64,000 bases of DNA from Paracoccaceae bacterium (GCA_028284605.1 JANQRL010000028.1:1-64000); one strand, 5' to 3'. Positions 17,919 through 27,039 are shown, counted from the first letter of the stretch. The notes: generated by a model not told the origin, from the sequence alone. Program-made: numbers and translations.

Positions 17919-18674
17919 TCAGCTCTCTTCCATGGCGCCCAACGCCGCCTCGCAGATCGGCGCGAGGCGCTCGGCCCAGTATGTCTGCCCCGCCTCATCG
18001 GCGATCAGGTCGTGGCGCAGCTCGATCAGCGCGTTGGGCCGCCCGTGATGCAGCGCGTGGCGGTCCACGGCGTCCCCCGGCAGGTGCCCGGGATAGGGCT
18101 CGTTCTCGCCCACGGTAATGTCGCCCTCGGCCTTCAGCCCCTCGATCAGCGGCCGTGAGAAGCGCTCGTCCCAGGCATAGAGCACCCCAACCTCCCAGGG
18201 CCGGGGCCGGCGGCCGTTGAGGCGCGGGGTGAAGCTGTGGACCGCGACATAGACCACATCCTCGCGCCGCGCCGCCATCTGCGCCACGGCCTCGTGATAG
18301 GGATCGTAGAACAGCGCCTTGCGCCGGGCGATCTCGGTGGCGTCGACATGGCGGTTCGCCGGGATGATGGTGCCGTCATAGAGCCGCATCATCAGGGTCG
18401 GGTCGTCCTCACCGCGATTGGGGTCGATGACGAGCCGCGAGAAGGTCGACAGGATCGCCGGGGCGCCGAGCAGCCGCGCCAGATGCCGCGTCACCCCGGC
18501 GGCGCCCACGTCATAGGCGATATGGCGGCCCATCTCCTCTGCCGGAAGCCCCAGATCGCCGCCGGCCACTTCGGGGGGCACGCGGTTGCTGGCATGGTCG
18601 CAGGTCAGGAGCCAGCGCGTCGGCGCCGGCGCCTCGATAATCTCGAACGGGGGTGGGGACATCGGAACAGTCAT
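17919..18674 (-). CDS. N-formylglutamate amidohydrolase family protein
   Basis: Zinc-dependent hydrolase family (FGase, HutG-like) that releases formate from N-formylglutamate or related amides. The protein has 251 residues. Conserved features are LLTCDHASNRVP with the metal-binding Asp-His, the segment AILSTFSRLVIDPNR, VAVHSFTP, and IELRHDLI near the C-terminus. No other histidine-degradation genes are nearby, so the true substrate is uncertain; the gene is paired with DUF1244. It is divergent from pyk across about 125 bp. Confidence 0.92.
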   Translation of the reverse strand: MTVPMSPPPFEIIEAPAPTRWLLTCDHASNRVPPEVAGGDLGLPAEEMGRHIAYDVGAAGVTRHLARLLGAPAILSTFSRLVIDPNRGEDDPTLMMRLYDGTIIPANRHVDATEIARRKALFYDPYHEAVAQMAARREDVVYVAVHSFTPRLNGRRPRPWEVGVLYAWDERFSRPLIEGLKAEGDITVGENEPYPGHLPGDAVDRHALHHGRPNALIELRHDLIADEAGQTYWAERLAPICEAALGAMEES

Positions 18675-18699
18675 CGGGTCAGAGCACCGTTTAGGACAG

Positions 18700-18728
18700 T
18701 TGAGACCGGAAGGGAATTGGGCAATAAG
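18700..18728 (+). promoter_or_regulatory. candidate sigma-70 promoter for pyk
   Basis: TTGAGA (18700-18705) and AATAAG (18723-18728) are separated by 17 nt, in the intergenic region upstream of pyruvate kinase. The -10 match is moderate. It lies 73 nt before the GTG start of pyk. Confidence 0.4.
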
Positions 18729-18801
18729 GCGCCAGAGCTTGCGTTAGCGATAACGCCGCCTGCGCAGCCAAGACCCGGACAGGACCCGGAGGACCGTACC
18801 C

Positions 18802-20250
18802 GTGAGACGCCATCGAAACGTTAAGATCGTCGCCACTCTCGGTCCGTCATCGAACGATTACGAGACCATTCGCGCCCTGGCGGAGGCCGGGGCGGATGTG
18901 TTCCGGCTCAATATGAGCCATGGCGAGCATGCCGATATCGCCGCGCGCCACGAGATCATCCGCAAGGTCGAGGCCGAGCTTGGCTCTCCCATCGCGATTC
19001 TGGCCGACCTTCAGGGGCCGAAACTGCGCGTCGGCACCTTCGCGCGCGGCGGCGAGGAGCTTATCGAGGGCGCGCCGTTCCGGCTCGATCTCGACAAGGC
19101 GGAGGGCGATGCGACCCGCGTCCGGCTGCCGCACAAGGAGATCTTCGACGCGCTGGAGCCCGGCGCGACGCTCCTGGTCAATGACGGCAAGATCCGGCTG
19201 AAGGTTCGCGATTGCGGCAGCGATTTCGCCGATTGCGTGGTCGAGGTCGGCGGCACGATCTCCAACCGCAAAGGCGTGAACGTGCCGGACGTCGTGCTGC
19301 CCCTCGCGGCGCTCAGCCAGAAGGACCGGCGCGATCTGGATTTCGTCTGCGATCTCGGCGTCGACTGGCTCGCGCTCTCCTTCGTGCAGCGCCCGGCGGA
19401 TGTGGACGAGGCGCGGGAGCTGGCCGCGGGCCGCGCCGCGATCCTGTCGAAGATCGAGAAACCCGCCGCCGTGCGCGCCTTCGACGACATCCTCACAGTC
19501 TCCGACGGGATCATGGTGGCGCGGGGCGATCTCGGCGTGGAGCTCCCCGTTCAGGCGGTGCCGCCGATCCAGAAGCAGCTCGTGCGCAAATGCCGCGCCG
19601 CCGCCAAGCCGGTGATCGTCGCCACCCAGATGCTCGAAAGCATGATCGAAAGCCCGGTGCCGACCCGGGCCGAGGTCAGCGACGTGGCCACGGCGATCTA
19701 CGAAGGCGCCGACGCGATCATGCTGAGCGCCGAGAGCGCGGCGGGCTCCTACCCGATCATCGCGGTGCAGACGATGGACAATGTCGCGGCGGAGGTCGAA
19801 TCCGATCCGACCTATCGCGAGATCATCGAGGCGAGCCGCAACCCGCCCCGGATGAGCGTCGCCGACAGCATCGTCTCCGCTGCCCGCGAGATCGCCGAGA
19901 CCACCCATGTCAAGGCGATCTGCTGTTTCTCCGAAAGCGGCACCACCGCGCTGCTGACCGCCCGCGAACGGCCCCGGGTGCCGATCATCGCGCTCACCAC
20001 GAAGCGGAACACCGCCCGCCGGCTCTGCCTGACCTGGGGTACCAATTGCGTCATGACCCACGACCATATCGACCGGTTCAAGACCGCGGTGGTGGAGGCG
20101 GTGCGCGCGGCCCAGGCGCAGCTCGCCGCCGGGGCCGACGACCGCATTGTCGTCGTCGCGGGCGTACCGTTCAACACGCCGGGCTCCACCAACATCCTGC
20201 GGGTGGCGCCCTGCGAGGAACGTTTGATCTTCCGTCAGGACCCGGGCTAG
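18802..20250 (+). CDS. pyk: pyruvate kinase
   Basis: Glycolytic enzyme that transfers phosphate from phosphoenolpyruvate to ADP. The protein has 482 residues, the normal length. It shows RRHRNVKIVATLGPSS and FRLNMSHG at the N-terminus, ADLQGPKLRVG, the active-site lysine motif ILSKIEKPAAV, VARGDLGVELP, and MLESMIESPVPTRAEVSDVA. The start is GTG 18802 with GGAGG shortly upstream (GGAGGACC). The next gene downstream is a small membrane protein, then rpmI-rplT. Confidence 0.97.
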   Translation: MRRHRNVKIVATLGPSSNDYETIRALAEAGADVFRLNMSHGEHADIAARHEIIRKVEAELGSPIAILADLQGPKLRVGTFARGGEELIEGAPFRLDLDKAEGDATRVRLPHKEIFDALEPGATLLVNDGKIRLKVRDCGSDFADCVVEVGGTISNRKGVNVPDVVLPLAALSQKDRRDLDFVCDLGVDWLALSFVQRPADVDEARELAAGRAAILSKIEKPAAVRAFDDILTVSDGIMVARGDLGVELPVQAVPPIQKQLVRKCRAAAKPVIVATQMLESMIESPVPTRAEVSDVATAIYEGADAIMLSAESAAGSYPIIAVQTMDNVAAEVESDPTYREIIEASRNPPRMSVADSIVSAAREIAETTHVKAICCFSESGTTALLTARERPRVPIIALTTKRNTARRLCLTWGTNCVMTHDHIDRFKTAVVEAVRAAQAQLAAGADDRIVVVAGVPFNTPGSTNILRVAPCEERLIFRQDPG

Positions 20251-20281
20251 GCTCCTCCGAAGCAGTGGCGGAGGCGTGGCG

Positions 20282-20506
20282 ATGGATCCGGACCTGATGT
20301 TCGTGATCGGGCTCGTTATCACGGTGTTTTCTGTACCGTCGATCATCGGCGCGCTCAGCGACGGGCGGGCGCCGCGGGTCGCGTCGCTCATGGTCCTGAT
20401 CGGCGGCGGTCTGCTGGTGGTCGCGATCGGGCAGAATCCCGATGGCTATTCGCTCGGCGAGATTCCGGATGTTTTCATGCGCGTGGTCGGGCGCTATCTG
20501 AACTGA
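20282..20506 (+). CDS. small membrane protein, function unknown
   Basis: About 74 residues with two hydrophobic segments (LMFVIGLVITVFSVPSIIGAL and ASLMVLIGGGLLVVAIG) and a short C-terminal tail. I chose ATG 20282 because GGAGG at 20270-20274 is 7 nt upstream; GTG 20276 is possible. It lies 31 nt after the pyk stop in the same direction. I do not recognise the family. Confidence 0.75.
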   Translation: MDPDLMFVIGLVITVFSVPSIIGALSDGRAPRVASLMVLIGGGLLVVAIGQNPDGYSLGEIPDVFMRVVGRYLN

Positions 20507-20533
20507 GCCCCATTGGCCCTTGCCAGAGCCCCG

Positions 20534-20553
20534 GCCGCCCCTTATAGGGCGGC
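20534..20553 (+). terminator. hairpin between the small membrane protein gene and rpmI
   Basis: Stem GCCGCCC / GGGCGGC with a 6-nt loop (CTTATA), followed by CTTTC. It could end the pyk transcript, or act as an attenuator in the rpmI-rplT leader, where ribosomal protein L20 autoregulates in some bacteria. The T-run is weak. Confidence 0.45.
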
Positions 20554-20625
20554 TTTCACCCGCGCGCCCGGCCGATGTGGCATGCCGTGGCGCGCGCCGA
20601 ACCGACCGAGAAGACGGAGACGGAA

Positions 20626-20826
20626 ATGCCCAAGATGAAGACCAAGTCGAGCTGCAAGAAGCGGTTCAAGGTGACGGCGAGCGGGCGCGTGAAATCCGCC
20701 CAGGCCGGCAAGCGCCATGGCATGATCAAGCGCACCAACAAGTTCATCCGCAACGCGCGGGGAACCACGACGCTCAGCAAGGCGGACGAGCAGATCGTCA
20801 AGCCGATGATGCCCTACGCGCGCTGA
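20626..20826 (+). CDS. rpmI: 50S ribosomal protein L35
   Basis: 66 residues. It begins [17 protein letters not shown] and ends in [10 protein letters not shown], the standard L35 pattern, strongly basic. The ATG at 20626 follows a GGAGACGGAA stretch. It is 13 nt from rplT, the usual pair. infC, often upstream in other bacteria, is absent here. Confidence 0.97.
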   Translation: MPKMKTKSSCKKRFKVTASGRVKSAQAGKRHGMIKRTNKFIRNARGTTTLSKADEQIVKPMMPYAR

Positions 20827-20839
20827 GGAGGCCCGAGAG

Positions 20840-21205
20840 ATGTCCCGCACCAAAGGTGGAACCGTCCCCCATCGCCGCCACAAGAAGGTCACCGACGCCG
20901 CCAAGGGCTATTACGGCCGGCGCAAGAGCACCTTCAAGGTGGCCCGCCAGGCCGTCGACAAGGCCAACCAGTATGCGACCCGCGACCGCAAGGCGCGCAA
21001 GCGCAACTTCCGCGCGCTCTGGATTCAGCGGATCAACGCCGCCGTCCGCGCCCATGACGAGGCGCTGACCTATTCGCGCTTCATCAACGGGCTGAGCCTC
21101 GCCGGGGTCGAGGTGGACCGCAAGGTCCTCGCCGATCTCGCCGTGCATGAGCCCGAGGCGTTCGGCGCCATCGTCGACAAGGCCAAGGCCGCGCTGGCCG
21201 CCTGA
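20840..21205 (+). CDS. rplT: 50S ribosomal protein L20
   Basis: 121 residues. The N-terminus carries [15 protein letters not shown], then [15 protein letters not shown] and [20 protein letters not shown], the hallmark L20 blocks that bind 23S rRNA. A GAGGAGG Shine-Dalgarno precedes the ATG. A strong intrinsic terminator follows 27 nt after the stop. Confidence 0.97.
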   Translation: MSRTKGGTVPHRRHKKVTDAAKGYYGRRKSTFKVARQAVDKANQYATRDRKARKRNFRALWIQRINAAVRAHDEALTYSRFINGLSLAGVEVDRKVLADLAVHEPEAFGAIVDKAKAALAA

Positions 21206-21232
21206 GTCCCCGGCCAGAAGACAGATCATGAG

Positions 21233-21259
21233 AGGCCCGGCCCTGCGCCGGGCCTTTTT
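21233..21259 (+). terminator. Rho-independent terminator after rplT
   Basis: A 9-bp GC-rich stem (AGGCCCGGC / GCCGGGCCT) with a 5-nt loop and a run of T residues directly after it. It ends the rpmI-rplT transcript and separates it from the convergent VOC protein gene. Confidence 0.9.
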
Positions 21260-21342
21260 CGCATCCGGAAAGCGCCAGGGTGCGAGCGACGCGCGTGCCG
21301 GTTTCGCGAACACGACCGGCATCCACGACATCGCCCTTCGCC

Positions 21343-21735
21343 CTATTGGTCCGACGCGTAGCACACCGCCTGGAGCTTGTTGCCATCGGGATCACGGATA
21401 TAGGCCGCGTAGTAACTCTCGCCGTAATGCGGGCGCGGACCGGGCGCGCCCTCCGTGCTCCCACCGAGACGCAGCGCGGCGTCATGAAAGGCCCTGACGC
21501 TCTCCCTCGTGTCGGCAACAAAGGCGATGTGGGTTCCGTTTCCCCATGTCGCGGGGCGGCCATCTGCGGGTTCATAGAGATAGATCGTCGGCATCCCGCC
21601 CTTTTCATAGGCAGGCGGCTTGCCCGGCGGCTTCGGCAGGCGCCTAAAGCCGAGCACGCCTAGAACCTCATCGTAGAACTTCCCTGACCGCTCGGTGTCG
21701 TTGGTGCCCAGGGTGACGTGGCTGATAACGGACAT
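21343..21735 (-). CDS. glyoxalase/VOC superfamily protein
   Basis: 130 residues. The beta-alpha-beta-beta-beta folds begin SVISHVTLGTNDTERSGKFYD, a typical VOC start with a metal-ligand His, and end AAYIRDPDGNKLQAV, where DPDGN is the second conserved block. HIAFVADTRESVRAFHDAAL marks the second half. The substrate is unknown. I chose ATG 21735 because an AAGGGA Shine-Dalgarno is about 9 nt upstream; ATG 21744 would be too close to it. Confidence 0.88.
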   Translation of the reverse strand: MSVISHVTLGTNDTERSGKFYDEVLGVLGFRRLPKPPGKPPAYEKGGMPTIYLYEPADGRPATWGNGTHIAFVADTRESVRAFHDAALRLGGSTEGAPGPRPHYGESYYAAYIRDPDGNKLQAVCYASDQ

Positions 21736-21944
21736 GGCGGTCATTCCCTTTCTTGCGATGAGAATAAAACAGGAACATCCCCTGTGCAACACCTGTGGGC
21801 CCCGTACCGGCGGACCCGCATCACCGGCTCGATCGGGGCTTGTCCACTCCTGTCGCCGGTGCCCGCCGCCGACCCGAGACGCTCCGGCTTGCACCCGTCC
21901 CGGCGGCGCGCTAGCAGCGGGCAATTGTCAGAGAGGGCTGTCCC

Positions 21945-23009
21945 ATGGACGATCTGCGCGAGAAATACCTGGGCCTGATCGCCGGTGCCGCGGACGAGGC
22001 GGCGCTGGAGGCTTTGCGCGTCGAGGCCGTGGGCAAGAAGGGCGAGATCAGCCTGAAGATGCGCGAACTGGGCCGGATGACGCCCGAGGAGCGTCAGGTC
22101 GCCGGACCCGCGCTCAATGCGCTCAAGGACGAGATCAACGCCGCGCTCGCCGCCAAGAAGGCCGGGCTCGCCGATGCCGCCCTCGACGACCGCCTGCGCG
22201 CCGAATGGCTCGACGTCACGCTCCCCGGCCGGGACCGGCGCGCGGGCAGCATCCATCCGGTCAGCCAGGTCTGGGAGGAGGTTACGGCGATCTTCGCCGA
22301 GCTGGGCTTCGCCGTCGCCGAAGGGCCGCAGATCGAGAGCGACTGGCACAATTTCGACGCGCTCAACATCCCCGGGCACCATTCCTCGCGCGAGGAGATG
22401 GACACGTTCTACATGGCCCGGGCCGAGGGCGACGACCGCCCGCCCCATGTGCTCAGGACCCATACCTCGCCGGTGCAGATCCGCTCGATGGAGTTGCAGG
22501 GCGCGCCGCTCCGGATCATCTGTCCAGGGCGGGTGTTCCGCTCGGATTACGACCAGACCCATACGCCGATGTTCCACCAGCTCGAAGGGCTCGCCATCGA
22601 CACCGATATCTCGATGGCGAACCTCAAATGGTGCCTGGAGGAATTCGCCGCCCGGCTCTTCAATGTCGAGAAGATCGAGGTGCGGTTCCGCGCCTCTCAT
22701 TTCCCGTTCACCGAACCCTCGGCGGAGATCGATTTCCGCTGTTCCTGGGTCGACGGGCAGCTTCGGCTCGGCGAGGGCGACGACTGGCTGGAGGCCGGGG
22801 GCTCGGGCATGGTGCATCCCAATGTGCTGCGCGCCGGCGGGATCGACCCGGAGGTCTATCAGGGCTTTGCCTTCGGGCTCGGGATCGACCGGCTGGCGAT
22901 GCTGAAATACGGCATCCCCGACCTGCGCGCTTTCTTCGAAAGCGATATCCGCTGGCTGAGGCAATACGGGTTCCGCGCCCTCGACGTGCCGACGCTGCGG
23001 GCCGGCTGA
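21945..23009 (+). CDS. pheS: phenylalanine-tRNA ligase alpha subunit
   Basis: 354 residues. The coiled-coil N-terminal arm contains [14 protein letters not shown]. The catalytic core has [29 protein letters not shown] (motif 2 region) and LICPGRVFR-like [13 protein letters not shown]. Motif 3 is [18 protein letters not shown]. Together with pheT it charges tRNA-Phe as an alpha2-beta2 enzyme. The pheT gene is 1.4 kb downstream, separated by palindrome array B and three small membrane or exported protein genes, rather than directly adjacent. Confidence 0.98.
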   Translation: MDDLREKYLGLIAGAADEAALEALRVEAVGKKGEISLKMRELGRMTPEERQVAGPALNALKDEINAALAAKKAGLADAALDDRLRAEWLDVTLPGRDRRAGSIHPVSQVWEEVTAIFAELGFAVAEGPQIESDWHNFDALNIPGHHSSREEMDTFYMARAEGDDRPPHVLRTHTSPVQIRSMELQGAPLRIICPGRVFRSDYDQTHTPMFHQLEGLAIDTDISMANLKWCLEEFAARLFNVEKIEVRFRASHFPFTEPSAEIDFRCSWVDGQLRLGEGDDWLEAGGSGMVHPNVLRAGGIDPEVYQGFAFGLGIDRLAMLKYGIPDLRAFFESDIRWLRQYGFRALDVPTLRAG

Positions 23010-23048
23010 CCGGCTGACATTGCGCGGGCCGGCGCCGTGGCGTGGGGG

Positions 23049-23140
23049 ACGGCCCGTCGACGGGCCGTATCCACGCGATCGCGCGATCGCGTCATAAAGC
23101 GCCGTCGACGGCGCTTCCTTAAGGCGCGTCGACGCGCCTT
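23049..23140. repeat. palindrome array B (four perfect units) downstream of pheS
   Basis: Four perfect 20-bp palindromes spaced by exactly 4 nt: ACGGCCCGTCGACGGGCCGT (23049), ACGCGATCGCGCGATCGCGT (23073), AAGCGCCGTCGACGGCGCTT (23097) and AAGGCGCGTCGACGCGCCTT (23121). The pitch is exactly 24 bp. The module order is the reverse of array C. It begins 39 nt after the pheS stop. Confidence 0.93.
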
Positions 23141-23258
23141 TTGCCATCCCCCCCCGTGGTATCCCGTCTGCCGAGTGCGGACGCTGGTCGGCCGCCCCTC
23201 CCCCATCGGCACCGGCCCGGGGCTGGTAATCGCCGGCGCGGCGCACTAGCTCCGCCCC

Positions 23259-23780
23259 ATGAGACCGACCCATATCCTGTCGCGCTTCGCCGCCGCCATG
23301 GACCGCGCCGTGCTGCCGCGCGAGGATCAGCTGATCCTGAGCCCGATCTGCGTCGAATTGCAGGCCGAGGTCGGCGTCGCGGACATGTCGACCAACGAGG
23401 CGCGGGAGATCATGGGGGAGATCGACGCGAAATCCTCGGCCCTGCTGGCGGTGCTGGCGATCCTGCTGGCGGCGTCCGCCTTCCTGTTTTCGCTGTCGCA
23501 GAGCTGGCTCTCACTCCTGCTGATGTTCGCCCAGGTCGCGGTGATCTCGGTCTCCATCGTCTATCTGCTGCGCTGCCTGGTCTATGAGCCGACGCCGCAT
23601 CTGCGGCACATGTTCGAGATGGAGGATGCCGCCGGCGCCCATCCGCTTCAGGTCGAGGCGATCAAACAGGTGCGCTATTTCAACCGGGTGATCCTTCAGA
23701 CCGTGGTCACCGCCGCACTCTTCTTCGCCATGGCGGTGCTGATCGGGATCGAGGCGATGGTGATGGCCGATCCGGCCTGA
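23259..23780 (+). CDS. membrane protein with three predicted TM segments, possibly PycTM/DUF5706-like
   Basis: 173 residues. A cytoplasmic N-terminus of about 55 residues leads to EIDAKSSALLAVLAILLAASAFLF (TM1, split here only for description), then LLLMFAQVAVISVSIVYLL (TM2). A loop of about 60 residues follows, then VILQTVVTAALFFAMAVLIG (TM3). The D-x-K-A/S-S motif at the TM1 border resembles the D-x-K-A motif of the Pycsar effector membrane domain (DUF5706), but no cyclase gene accompanies it. It may equally be a housekeeping membrane protein linked to pheS-pheT. The Shine-Dalgarno is weak. Confidence 0.7.
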   Translation: MRPTHILSRFAAAMDRAVLPREDQLILSPICVELQAEVGVADMSTNEAREIMGEIDAKSSALLAVLAILLAASAFLFSLSQSWLSLLLMFAQVAVISVSIVYLLRCLVYEPTPHLRHMFEMEDAAGAHPLQVEAIKQVRYFNRVILQTVVTAALFFAMAVLIGIEAMVMADPA

Positions 23781-23798
23781 CGCGCTATCCTGAGCCCG

Positions 23799-24014
23799 AT
23801 GAAACGCTGGACTATCCCCGCCCTTGCGGCGCTCGTCCTGCTGATCGTCCTGGCCCATATCGGGCTCTGGCGCGACGAGACGATCCCGGTGGAGGCGAAG
23901 CGGCGGCTGACCCTGCTCAATGCGCTCGGCTGGGCGGCGATCCTGCTGCCGGCCTGGGGCGTGTCGCTCTGGCTGCGGGCCCGGGGCCGCCCGGTCAGCT
24001 CCCGCCGACGCTGA
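23799..24014 (+). CDS. small membrane protein between pheS and pheT
   Basis: 71 residues with two hydrophobic segments (IPALAALVLLIVLAHIGLW and LLNALGWAAILLPAWGVSLWL) and a basic C-terminus. It starts 18 nt after the previous gene. Similar small proteins sit next to pheT in relatives and are sometimes mislabelled as synthetase fragments; this is from memory. No known motif. Its last 20 nt overlap the end of the leftward gene at 23995. Confidence 0.72.
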   Translation: MKRWTIPALAALVLLIVLAHIGLWRDETIPVEAKRRLTLLNALGWAAILLPAWGVSLWLRARGRPVSSRRR

Positions 24015-24258
24015 CGAAAAGCGCGCCGGAGCTGTCCGTGCGGCGGGTTTCGCGCACCTTGGGCTGGCCCTGACATCCGAGCCGGCCGATGGCGGTGTCG
24101 ATGGCGGCGCTGTCGCAGGCCGCTCGCTCCGCCGATCTGGTTTGAATTTCGGCCGGACCTGCCGTCGCCTCCTGCCGCTCCGACAGAACCTTCACGGCAG
24201 CGGGTGCGGCGACAAGGCAGACCGCAGCAAGGATCAAGGCCGGGCCACGGGACACCAT
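23995..24258 (-). CDS. small exported protein, function unknown
   Basis: 87 residues. The N-terminus (ALILAAVCLVAAPAAVKVL) resembles a signal peptide or anchor, followed by a polar part with two Cys residues (RAACDSA and RLGCQGQ) that could form a disulfide. The ATG at 24258 has GAGGG about 8 nt upstream. The frame continues open upstream, but that is antisense to pheT. The tail RRTDSSGALFVSVGGS overlaps the convergent small membrane gene by 20 nt. Confidence 0.55.
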   Translation of the reverse strand: MVSRGPALILAAVCLVAAPAAVKVLSERQEATAGPAEIQTRSAERAACDSAAIDTAIGRLGCQGQPKVRETRRTDSSGALFVSVGGS

Positions 24259-24423
24259 AACGAAACCCTCATCAACATACACAACACTCATTAACGCTTG
24301 GTCCACCATGATCTCGAAACGTGGCGCAGATGTGGCCGGCACCGGGCCGAACCGTGCCCCTTCCCCCCGCACGGCCCTTGGGCTAAGAGGCGCCGGACCT
24401 TCTGAAAGCGGCGAGCAAGCCCC

Positions 24424-26823
24424 ATGAAATTCACGCTCTCCTGGCTCCGGGACCACCTGGAGACCGATGCGGATGTTAACGAAATTGCCGAAACCCTGAC
24501 CGATCTCGGTCTGGAGGTGGAGGAGGTGTCGGACCCCGCCGCGCGGCTCAAGGACTTTACGATTGGCAAGGTGCTGGCGGCCGAGAAGCACCCCGATGCC
24601 GACCGATTGCGCGTCTGCCGGGTCGCCACGGATCGGGGCGAGAAGCAGATCATCTGCGGCGCGCCCAATGCCCGGGAAGGGATCACCGTCGTCATCGCCC
24701 ATCCCGGCACTTACGTCCCCGGCATCGACACCACCATTCAGGTCGGCAAGATCCGCGGCGTCGAAAGCCACGGCATGATGTGTTCGGAGCGCGAGATGGA
24801 GCTCTCCGAGGAACATGACGGGATCATCGAGCTGCCCTCGGGCGAGATCGGTGAGAGCTTCGCGGATTGGCTCGCCGCCAATGAACCCGACCGCATCGAC
24901 CCTATGATCGAGATCGCGGTGACGCCGAACCGGGGCGATGCGCTCGGCGTGCGCGGGATCGCCCGGGACCTTGCCGCGCGGGGGATCGGGACGCTGAAGC
25001 CGCTGACGCTCGATCCGGTGCCCGCGCGCTTCCCGTGCCCGATTTCCGTAACCATCGAGGAGGGATCGCGCGCGGTCGCCCCGGTCTTCTTCGGGCGGCT
25101 CATTCGGGGCGTGACGAACGGGCCCTCGCCGGACTGGCTCCAGGCGCGGCTCAAGGCCATCGGGCTCCGGCCGATCAGCTTCCTCGTCGATGTGACGAAC
25201 TTCTTCACCTACGACCTGAACCGTCCGCTCCATGTCTTCGACGCCGACACGATCACCGGCAGCACGCTCCGGCTCTATCCGGCCGAGGGCGGCGAGCGCC
25301 TCGTCGGGATCGACGAGAAGGAATATGTCTTCCAGCCCGGTATGACGGTGATCGCCGATGCCGAGGGGCCGGAGAGCATCGGTGGCGTGATGGGCGGGCT
25401 CCGGACCGGCTGCACGGACGAGACCAGGAATGTCTTTATCGAAGCGGCCTGGTTCGACCCGATCCGCACCGCCTATACCGGCCGCGCGCTGAAAATCCAC
25501 TCCGACGCCCGCTACCGGTTCGAGCGCGGCATCGACCCGGCCTTCACGCCCGAAGGCCTCGAACATGCGGTGCGGATGATCGTCGATATCGCCGGCGGCG
25601 AGGCCTCCGAGGTCGTGCGGGCCGGCGAGATCCCGGACCATTCCAGAGCCTATAGGCTCGACACCGACCGGGTCCAAAGCCTCGTCGGCATGGCGATCCC
25701 GCCCGAGACCCAGCACGCGACGCTGACCGCGCTCGGCTTCCGGATCGACGGGGACATGGCCCATGTGCCGTCCTGGCGCTCCGACGTGCAGGGCTCGGCC
25801 GACCTGGTGGAGGAGGTGGCGCGGATCGCCTCGCTGACGAAGCTCGAAGGCCAGCCGATGCGGCGGCTGAGCCCCGGCGTGCCGCGCCCGGTGCTGACCC
25901 CGATGCAGGTGCGGGTGAACACCGCCCGGCGCAGCATGGCCGCGCTCGGCTACAACGAATGCATCACCTACAGCTTCATCGACCAGCGCTCGGCGGCGCT
26001 CTTCGGCGGGGGCGGCGACGACACGCGGCTCGAAAACCCGATTTCCAGCGAGATGAGCCATATGCGCCCGGCGCTGCTGCCCGGGCTCCTGCAGGCGGCG
26101 GCGCGCAATCAGGCGCGGGGACGGATGGACCTGGCGCTCTTCGAAGTCGGCGAGGCGTTCCATGGCGGCGAGCCGGAAGAGCAGCACCGCCTCGTGAGCG
26201 GGCTCCTGGTGGGCCGCACCGGGCCGAAGGACGTGCACGGTGCCACGCGGCCGGTCGATGTCTTCGACGTGAAGGCCGATGCGGAGGCGGTCCTGGCCGC
26301 GATGGGGGCGCCTGGGAAGGTGCAGGTGCTGCGCGGGGCGGCCGAGTGGTGGCATCCCGGGCGTCACGGGATGATCTGTCTGGGGCCAAAAACTGTGCTC
26401 GGTGTCTTCGGCGAGCTGCACCCGAGGGTGCTCGAGGCGATGGATGTGAAGGGCCCGGCCATGGCCTTCACCCTCTGGCCCGAAGCGATCCCGGCGAAGC
26501 GCAGCGCCTCGGCGACCCGCGCGGCGCTCTCGATCTCGGATTTGCAGGCGGTGGAGCGGGATTTCGCCTTCGTCGTGGAGAGCGGGGTGGAGGCGCTCGA
26601 TCTGGTCAATGCGGCGGCCGGGGCGGACAAGGCGCTGATCGAGGAGGTCCGGGTCTTCGACGAATTCACCGGCGGCGATCTTGGCGCGGGCAAGAAATCG
26701 CTCGCCATTACGGTCCGGCTGCAACCGCGCGAGGCGACGCTGAAGGAGGCGGAGATCGAGGCGGTGAGCGCGAAGGTGGTGGAGAAGGTGGCGAAGGCCA
26801 CGGGCGGGGTGCTGCGAGGGTAA
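24424..26823 (+). CDS. pheT: phenylalanine-tRNA ligase beta subunit
   Basis: 799 residues, full length. The N-terminus MKFTLSWLRDHLETDA is followed by a tRNA-binding EMAP-II-like domain (IGKVLAAEKHPDADRLRVC, about 45-150), the B3/B4 editing domain (about 210-370, ISFLVDVTNF), a B5 domain (about 400-470), a synthetase-like core, and a C-terminal ferredoxin-fold anticodon-binding domain (DLQAVERDFAFVV, about 710-799). It forms the alpha2-beta2 enzyme with PheS. The stop is 70 nt before a palindrome pair and 216 nt before array C. Confidence 0.98.
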   Translation: MKFTLSWLRDHLETDADVNEIAETLTDLGLEVEEVSDPAARLKDFTIGKVLAAEKHPDADRLRVCRVATDRGEKQIICGAPNAREGITVVIAHPGTYVPGIDTTIQVGKIRGVESHGMMCSEREMELSEEHDGIIELPSGEIGESFADWLAANEPDRIDPMIEIAVTPNRGDALGVRGIARDLAARGIGTLKPLTLDPVPARFPCPISVTIEEGSRAVAPVFFGRLIRGVTNGPSPDWLQARLKAIGLRPISFLVDVTNFFTYDLNRPLHVFDADTITGSTLRLYPAEGGERLVGIDEKEYVFQPGMTVIADAEGPESIGGVMGGLRTGCTDETRNVFIEAAWFDPIRTAYTGRALKIHSDARYRFERGIDPAFTPEGLEHAVRMIVDIAGGEASEVVRAGEIPDHSRAYRLDTDRVQSLVGMAIPPETQHATLTALGFRIDGDMAHVPSWRSDVQGSADLVEEVARIASLTKLEGQPMRRLSPGVPRPVLTPMQVRVNTARRSMAALGYNECITYSFIDQRSAALFGGGGDDTRLENPISSEMSHMRPALLPGLLQAAARNQARGRMDLALFEVGEAFHGGEPEEQHRLVSGLLVGRTGPKDVHGATRPVDVFDVKADAEAVLAAMGAPGKVQVLRGAAEWWHPGRHGMICLGPKTVLGVFGELHPRVLEAMDVKGPAMAFTLWPEAIPAKRSASATRAALSISDLQAVERDFAFVVESGVEALDLVNAAAGADKALIEEVRVFDEFTGGDLGAGKKSLAITVRLQPREATLKEAEIEAVSAKVVEKVAKATGGVLRG

Positions 26824-26893
26824 GACCGCGCAGCACCCGAGTGGGCGCGGGACGGCGCGCATCGACGTCAGGCCGGACGCATTGGGAGCGAGG

Positions 26894-26942
26894 CGAGTTT
26901 TCGACGAAAACTCGTACAGATCTGATTTTCGACGAAAATCAG
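26894..26942. repeat. pair of A-centred palindromes downstream of pheT
   Basis: Two 21-nt odd palindromes. The first (26894-26914) has arms CGAGTTTTCG / CGAAAACTCG around a central A. The second (26922-26942) has arms CTGATTTTCG / CGAAAATCAG around a central A. They are 7 nt apart. The shared core TTTTCG-A-CGAAAA suggests a common origin. They could act as a terminator or 3'-end structure for pheT. Confidence 0.85.
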
Positions 26943-27039
26943 GCGTCTCCGGCGAGCCGGCGCCCGGTCGGTCCGTCAGAAATGGTCGGGGCGCCCAACG
27001 GTCATCGGCAGGAGACGGAAGTGGGCGCGTTCGCCATGA

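Noticed and set aside
23049-23140. CRISPR-like array
   Set aside because: Units are different palindromes with 3-4 nt spacers and no cas genes; not a CRISPR structure.
23259-23780. A complete Pycsar immune system
   Set aside because: No pyrimidine cyclase or other defence gene is near; only a weak effector-like motif.
24259-26862. Long leftward open frame opposite pheT
   Set aside because: Only its last 88 codons (23995-24258), which lie outside pheT, look like a gene; the rest is the shadow of pheT.
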